From Nitrospira defluvii (GTDB lineage Bacteria; Nitrospirota; Nitrospiria; Nitrospirales; Nitrospiraceae): a stretch of 64,000 nucleotides of DNA. Shown here in pieces: positions 59,047-64,000 of this stretch; the first letter of the stretch is position 1; each line of letters starts with the position of its first letter. The DNA lies in NCBI RefSeq assembly GCF_905220995.1, contig NZ_CAJNBJ010000018.1, positions 186,001-250,000 on the forward strand, written 5' to 3'. The notes under the pieces are model-generated. The model saw only the letters and a list, made by a program, of their open reading frames with translations, was not told the origin of the DNA and made no database searches. A program made the translations under genes and the position numbers.

Positions 59047-60297
59047 ATGCCTGCTCGACATTGGCCGTCATTCCTATTCAGCCTTGCCCTTCCGATCCTC
59101 TGTGCCGGCTGCGAAACCACCGATAAGATGCTCGGGGCCGCGGAGCGGGCCGTCGGCAGCACGACCGGCAGAACGGTGCTGGGTATCGTCCAAGGCAAGG
59201 ACCCGGCCGATATCGCCCGGCAACGAGTCGAACAGTACGGCCGCGACCCTCAAGCGCTGCTCAGAGACCTCCGGGCGATTCAGCGGGACTTCCAAGCGCT
59301 GATGGCGGCGCTGACGGGGGAGGTCGGCAAGAAGTGGGGCACCAAAGAGGTCAAACTGCCGGAGCAGAAGAAATATGTGAAGTACACGCAAAATTATCGG
59401 AGCCGGGCGATCGTCGATTTCGATGCGGGGAACATTCTGATCGAAACCCTCGACGAGCGGGAGCCGAGAACCAGCCTGAAAAATGCCGTGGTCACCACCC
59501 TGCTGACTCCGAATGATCCACGGAGCGTCGATCTGTTTTCAGACAAGGAAGTCACGCTGACCAGCGACAAGGAGCCCTATCTGCTTGGGCTGGTGGTGGA
59601 TCAGGCAGGAAAACCGGTCCGCACGCCGACCGAAGCCGAACAATTTGCGGAGTCGCTTGTCGCCAAGAGCACGACCACGCGAAAAGTCGACCAGGACAAT
59701 GGGGAGAAAACCGCGCACGTCGTCACGATTCCCATGGTGAGTAATTTCTCCCACAAGCAGGCAGAGAAATACCGTGCCGTCGTCGGTCAGTTTGCCGAGC
59801 GGTATCAGATCAGTCCCAGCCTCGTCTTTGCCATTATTCGAACGGAGAGCAACTTCAACCCCTTTGCCGTCAGTTCCGCACCAGCCTATGGGTTGATGCA
59901 GCTCGTGCCGACAAGCGGCGGACGGGATGCCTATCGTAAAGCGAAGGGGGAAGACAAGGCGCCCACGCGCGACTACCTGTTCGACCCCGACAACAATATT
60001 GAGCTGGGGACCGCTTATCTCAACGTATTGACGTATACGCACCTGGACGACGTGGCCGATCTTGTCTCGCGGGAATACTGCGTCATTTCCGCCTATAACA
60101 CCGGCGCCGGCAACGTGTTCAAAACCTTCTCCAAAGACCAGCGTGCGGCAGTGGACCAGATCAACAGGCTCCAGCCATCCGCCCTCTACGACCGTCTCCG
60201 CTCATCGCTTCCCTATCAAGAAACCCGAGACTACCTGGCCAAGGTGGTAGGCTATCGCAAGCAGTTCGTGAGTCTCGGCGAGAACGGGCCCCGCTAG
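59047..60297 (+). CDS. MltC-like murein transglycosylase
   Basis: The 416-residue lipoprotein has a signal with a Cys near 19 (LPILCAGC), a DUF3393-type N-terminal domain (about 60-225) and an SLT domain with the catalytic Glu in FAIIRTESNFNP and the GLMQLVPTSGG motif. It trims peptidoglycan at the outer membrane. The ATG at 59047 gives the correct lipoprotein start. TATACT lies 6 bp upstream of it, so the message may be leaderless. Confidence 0.88.
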   Translation: MPARHWPSFLFSLALPILCAGCETTDKMLGAAERAVGSTTGRTVLGIVQGKDPADIARQRVEQYGRDPQALLRDLRAIQRDFQALMAALTGEVGKKWGTKEVKLPEQKKYVKYTQNYRSRAIVDFDAGNILIETLDEREPRTSLKNAVVTTLLTPNDPRSVDLFSDKEVTLTSDKEPYLLGLVVDQAGKPVRTPTEAEQFAESLVAKSTTTRKVDQDNGEKTAHVVTIPMVSNFSHKQAEKYRAVVGQFAERYQISPSLVFAIIRTESNFNPFAVSSAPAYGLMQLVPTSGGRDAYRKAKGEDKAPTRDYLFDPDNNIELGTAYLNVLTYTHLDDVADLVSREYCVISAYNTGAGNVFKTFSKDQRAAVDQINRLQPSALYDRLRSSLPYQETRDYLAKVVGYRKQFVSLGENGPR

Positions 60298-60317
60298 ATT
60301 CCCCTGGCCGCCGTCCA

Positions 60318-61943
60318 TTGGGTGAGAAGCCGTTCATCGCAACAACCTCCGCACCACCGACATCAAAAGGGAGAGTCACGATAGAGCGGTCATCCGACAG
60401 ACACCTCCGCTGGAGCATTCTCGGCTCGGCTGGAGCCTTGCTGCTCATCGCGCTGATCCCCCTCGTGCTGGTGCACATACCGCCGCTGGTGGACTATCCC
60501 AATCACCTGGCTCGCGTTCACATTCTGGCCGACAACGGACAGCATCCGCTCCTCCGGCAGTACTACGAGATCCACTGGGACCTCCTCCCCAACTTGGCGA
60601 TCGATATCCTCCTGCCTCCCTTGCTGACCGTCGTGTCGGTCGAAACAGCCGGGAAACTGTTTCTCGGGTTGATTCTTACATTCCTGGCATTCGGTACCAT
60701 AGCCTTGCATCGGGCCCTTCATCAGCGGTGGTCGCCATGGCCGATCTTGGCCTTCTTCTTTCTCTACAACAGTGTCTTCCTGTGGGGATTCCTGAATTAC
60801 TTGTTCGGTCTCGGCTTGGCCCTGCTCAGCTCTGCACTCTGGATCACCCTCCGTGACCGTTCTGCTCGCCTCTTGATTCCACTGTTTTCCCTGCTTGCGG
60901 TGGTACTCTTTTTCGCCCATCTGTTCGCCTTCGGCGTGTTCGCACTCGTGGTGCTGTCCTACGAAGGTGCGTCCTGGTGGAGCCACCGGCACGCAGGCGG
61001 GCGATTCATGGAAACCTCGCTGGGGAAGGCCCTGCCGACGACCGTCTTGCCGATGATCTTGTTGATCCTTTCACCGACGTTCAGAACCAACCCGGCCGAC
61101 TATCCATTCTGGCTCCGCGGATTGCCTCCCCCGCCGGCGGTGACCTTTCTTCCGTTGAACGTGAAGGTCGAAGCCTTCAAAGGCGTGCTTCGCACGGAGC
61201 ACCAGGGGTTGGACCGGGTATCAGCGGTGCTATTGGTCGGTCTTGTTGGGGTGGGCCTTTGGCGGAGACAGTGGTCGCTGCGTCCTTCCATGTACCTTCC
61301 CTTGGCTGCGACGCTGGGAGCGGCACTGGCGATGCCCGCGTCGATCGGGACAACGGCGGTCGTCGATATTCGTATGCCCGTGGTCGTGGTGTTACTCGCA
61401 ATTGCGAGTTCGGATTGGCCGAATTGGCGTCGGCGCTGGTTTGTTCCTGTCGCCCTCGCGTTCAGCCTACTCTTTGTGATGCGGATGGCCGTGATTACCG
61501 AAGGATGGCTGGAAACCGATCGTCACTATCGCCAATTTATCGCGGCACTCGATCAACTTCCGGAAGGAACCCGTTTGCTGTCGGCGATTAAACTGGCCTC
61601 CTACGATGCCAACTCACCACGAGACTCGAGGATTCCTGAGACCAGGCCGATGGTCAACCTGTCCTGTTGGGGCATCATCCGTCGATCAGCGTTTGTGTCC
61701 AATCTCTTCACGGCACCCGGCCAACAGCCGGTGCAATTGACTCCGCCGATGCGCTCCCTGCTCACGGTGGAGGAATTTCTCGCGCAAGCCGTCCCCATTC
61801 CTTGGGATCGGTTTCGCACACAATACGACTATGTGGTCGTACGGCGCACTCAGACCCTTCGCCCACCGGTCCCCTCAGACTTTGTTCCCGTCACACAGGG
61901 GGAGGAGTTCACGCTGTACCGGATCCCCGAACGGCAGCCCTGA
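60318..61943 (+). CDS. Multi-pass membrane protein, GT-C-like
   Basis: The 541-residue protein has about ten membrane helices. A short acidic loop follows the first helix (HIPPLVDYPNHLARVHILADN), the position where GT-C lipid-linked sugar transferases have their catalytic Asp, so glycosyltransferase activity is possible. No clear signature is seen. The start is uncertain: TTG at 60318 has no ribosome binding site, and the GGGAG at about 60371 lacks a nearby standard start codon. The next gene encodes a glycosyltransferase on the other strand. Confidence 0.6.
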   Translation: MGEKPFIATTSAPPTSKGRVTIERSSDRHLRWSILGSAGALLLIALIPLVLVHIPPLVDYPNHLARVHILADNGQHPLLRQYYEIHWDLLPNLAIDILLPPLLTVVSVETAGKLFLGLILTFLAFGTIALHRALHQRWSPWPILAFFFLYNSVFLWGFLNYLFGLGLALLSSALWITLRDRSARLLIPLFSLLAVVLFFAHLFAFGVFALVVLSYEGASWWSHRHAGGRFMETSLGKALPTTVLPMILLILSPTFRTNPADYPFWLRGLPPPPAVTFLPLNVKVEAFKGVLRTEHQGLDRVSAVLLVGLVGVGLWRRQWSLRPSMYLPLAATLGAALAMPASIGTTAVVDIRMPVVVVLLAIASSDWPNWRRRWFVPVALAFSLLFVMRMAVITEGWLETDRHYRQFIAALDQLPEGTRLLSAIKLASYDANSPRDSRIPETRPMVNLSCWGIIRRSAFVSNLFTAPGQQPVQLTPPMRSLLTVEEFLAQAVPIPWDRFRTQYDYVVVRRTQTLRPPVPSDFVPVTQGEEFTLYRIPERQP

Positions 61944-61949
61944 CCGACG

Positions 61950-63083
61950 CTACCTGCTCTTGGCTTTCCAGGTGTACGAGGCGGTGACGGCATAGTTCCA
62001 CACCGTCCCCACGACGATACCCGCCATTGCAGAGAAGCCCCAGTGAAGATCCTGCCCGAAGAGATAGGACGCCACTCCCACGTTTCCAATCGCGCCGAGG
62101 CCGCACACGAGCGCGAAGGAAAGCCACCCCCGCAGCCAATGCCATCCCGTGAGCCGCCGGTCGCGATAGGTGATCAGATTGTTCAGCGCAAAATTGCTGG
62201 TCATTGCCAGCACGGTTGCGAGCCCTTGCCCCCAAGCGAAGGGCAGGGACAATCCGCGATAGAACAGCAGCAACACAGCAAAGTGCACGACCACTCCCGA
62301 CCCACCGACCAGGGCAAATGCGACCAATCGCACCGGCACGTAGCGGCCGATCGACTTGTCGAGCAGGAGCATCAAGTACTCCCACACCACCTGGCCATCG
62401 ACCTTACTCTCCCCAGCCTGCCGGATTCTGAATTCAAAGGGAAGTTCCTTGAATCGCAGTAGCCGCGGCGAGGACGCAAACAAGTCGAGCAGCAGTTTGA
62501 ATCCGAGCCCCGAGGTCCGCCTGACGAGCAGATCGAACGTGTCACGGCGTAACGCAAAGAACCCGCTCATGGGATCGGTGAGTCCTTCCGGTACCCAGGG
62601 ACGGCTCATGGAGGTCGCCCACCGGCTCGTCTTTGCCCGCATCTCATCCCACTGCCCGATACTCCCGCCGGCCATGTACCGGCTCCCGATGACGAGGTCG
62701 TAGTTCTCTTCTTTGAGCTGGCGAAGCATCTCCGGCAAGAGCCGCTCATCATGTTGCAGATCACCATCCATCACGGCCAGAAACGGCGCCGAGCTCGTCA
62801 ACATCCCTTCGAGACACGCAGAGGACAACCCGCGCCGACCGATTCGCTGCACACAACGTACGTGTGCGTTGAGACGGGCAAGGCCGCGCACCAGATCGGC
62901 GGTGTTGTCGGGCGAGTCATCGTCCACGACGATCAATTCCCAACGCACCCCGGCCAGGCATGCTTCGAGGAGGTCGACCAGTCGGCCGATGTTTTCTCGT
63001 TCATTGAAGGTTGGGACGATGATGGATAATTCCGGACCCGGCTGGGGGTCGGCACCGCTCCGTCCTAGTGTCGACATCTGCAT
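61950..63083 (-). CDS. GT2 polyprenyl-phosphate sugar transferase with GtrA domain
   Basis: The 377-residue protein has an N-terminal GT2 domain (about 18-245) of the dolichol-phosphate mannosyltransferase type with SIIVPTFNERENI, VVDDDSPDNT and MDGDLQHDE, followed by a GtrA-like membrane domain (about 255-375) of four helices. It should move a sugar to undecaprenyl phosphate and flip it. This fits UppS, made by the operon at 33 kb, as source of the carrier. A second ATG at 63077 is also possible. Confidence 0.9.
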   Translation of the reverse strand: MQMSTLGRSGADPQPGPELSIIVPTFNERENIGRLVDLLEACLAGVRWELIVVDDDSPDNTADLVRGLARLNAHVRCVQRIGRRGLSSACLEGMLTSSAPFLAVMDGDLQHDERLLPEMLRQLKEENYDLVIGSRYMAGGSIGQWDEMRAKTSRWATSMSRPWVPEGLTDPMSGFFALRRDTFDLLVRRTSGLGFKLLLDLFASSPRLLRFKELPFEFRIRQAGESKVDGQVVWEYLMLLLDKSIGRYVPVRLVAFALVGGSGVVVHFAVLLLFYRGLSLPFAWGQGLATVLAMTSNFALNNLITYRDRRLTGWHWLRGWLSFALVCGLGAIGNVGVASYLFGQDLHWGFSAMAGIVVGTVWNYAVTASYTWKAKSR

Positions 63084-63125
63084 GGTAATTGGTTCCGTAG
63101 GCCGCCGTGAAGCAACAAAACAGGG

Positions 63126-63875
63126 CTACAAGCCTATCACAAGCCTTGCGGGCGTGACTCGCTCGTTGAGCCCAAACGAGAGCTGTCCCTGAATCCGATC
63201 GGGGTTGTAGTAGGTGCCGAAGAGGCGATCCCAGATCGTCAGCAAGGCGCCCAAATTCTTGACCTGATGGGCGGGGGCACTGCTGTGATGGATGTGGTGG
63301 TAACGCGGCGTCACGAAGACCCATTCCAGCCAAGCGGAATTCCAGGTCACATTCAGGTGCATCCAGCTATTCCGCACGATGTGCTCGACCATGATAACCT
63401 GAAATACCCAACCAGAGGCCTCATGGAGTAAGGGCAAGGCCGCGACATAGGTCAGGTTGAACAGCGCAATATGAGGAATGGTTGCGCGAATGCCGGCCAG
63501 CCAATAGAGGGACGTCGGCGAGTGGTGCCATCGATGAACGGGCCAGACCGTCCGGGTATGCATCAATCGGTGCACCCAGTACAGCCCGAAATCCTCCACG
63601 AGATAAAACAGCAGCAGCTTCCAGACCGAAGGCAAATTATACAGGGCGACCGGGAGGTATTGCGGAATTGGGATGCGGTCGGTGACCTGCACGACCAGCA
63701 GAAACGACAGGTTGTACAGTCCCAGTGCGAGCAGGTCCTTCCATAGGACCGACCGATAGCGGATGGGGTGCGCGGGATGGAGCCACTCGGCTGCGAAACA
63801 CAGGAGGCCGACGCCCCAGAATAGGAGATAGGGATACAGACTGTTATTCATCACACCGGGCCGAACCCTGACCAT
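63126..63875 (-). CDS. Sterol desaturase/fatty acid hydroxylase family protein
   Basis: The 249-residue membrane protein has the eight-His di-iron pattern in HRLMHTRTVWPVHRWHH and HHIHHS, with about four membrane helices. The family hydroxylates or desaturates lipids; whether the substrate here is a fatty acid, hopanoid or other lipid is open. The start may be the second ATG at 63851 (MNNSLYPYLLF). Neither has a strong ribosome binding site. Confidence 0.85.
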   Translation of the reverse strand: MVRVRPGVMNNSLYPYLLFWGVGLLCFAAEWLHPAHPIRYRSVLWKDLLALGLYNLSFLLVVQVTDRIPIPQYLPVALYNLPSVWKLLLFYLVEDFGLYWVHRLMHTRTVWPVHRWHHSPTSLYWLAGIRATIPHIALFNLTYVAALPLLHEASGWVFQVIMVEHIVRNSWMHLNVTWNSAWLEWVFVTPRYHHIHHSSAPAHQVKNLGALLTIWDRLFGTYYNPDRIQGQLSFGLNERVTPARLVIGL

Positions 63876-64000
63876 CCATGAACCACGGCTCCGTACACTC
63901 CACGCTCATCGTCCCTTCCCTCCTCCATTCGGTCTTCATGCCACGAGATTCTCCGCCATGCAGAGATACCCTTCCTACCCTACAGAAGGCGTCCACGGTT
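63876..64000. other. Right-end sequence without gene
   Basis: I see no gene, repeat or clear promoter in these last 125 bp. Confidence 0.4.

Overview
The window is about 60% GC chromosomal DNA that most resembles a member of Nitrospirota, probably Nitrospira. That placement is inferred from the gene content: a bacterial-type hopanoid route (hpnD-hpnE), solitary caspase-like and GLG1-type Cys-rich proteins, PilZ and two-component genes, and the uppS-cdsA-dxr-rseP-proS order. No rRNA, tRNA or taxonomic marker is present, so it is a judgement and not a proof. I see no insertion sequence, prophage or integrase.

Positions 1-13400 are a defence region. A lone HicB-type antitoxin-like gene is followed by a very large type I-E CRISPR array of 67 repeats and 66 spacers (507-4568). 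A 78-bp leader separates it from a complete, tightly packed I-E cas operon read leftwards: cas3, cse1, cse2, cas7, cas5, cas6e, cas1, cas2. A small zinc-ribbon gene lies directly upstream of cas3 on the same strand. Beyond it, on the other strand, are a caspase-family protease and an exported protein.

Positions 15600-26300 hold mixed genes: a small membrane protein; a dihydroneopterin aldolase-methyltransferase fusion overlapping a PHP phosphoesterase gene; a Ser/Thr kinase, PP2C phosphatase and FHA protein module behind a good sigma-70-like promoter; a Cys-rich anchored protein; a YjbQ protein; an SH3 membrane protein; a HAD hydrolase; and a BtuF-like binding protein.

Positions 26300-41640 hold hpnD-hpnE, a family-4 uracil-DNA glycosylase, the tldD-pmbA protease pair, a 188-bp element bounded by perfect 16-bp inverted repeats, the uppS-cdsA-dxr-rseP-proS operon for isoprenoid, phospholipid and envelope functions, and a GAF-containing PilB/GspE ATPase.

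Positions 41660-50500 hold an mlaE-mlaF-mlaD-TPR lipoprotein operon for lipid transport (mlaC lies apart at 58.2 kb), three PilZ proteins around an LpxL-like acyltransferase, a second GLG1-type Cys-rich protein, a fatty acid desaturase, an RRM protein with a long leader and a clear terminator, and ArfB. Positions 50600-58150 form a run of eight same-strand signalling genes: two histidine kinases, two canonical receivers, two degenerate receivers, a small helical protein and a zinc-ribbon protein. The window ends with mlaC, an MltC-like transglycosylase, a multi-pass membrane protein, a GT2-GtrA glycosyltransferase and a sterol desaturase-family protein.
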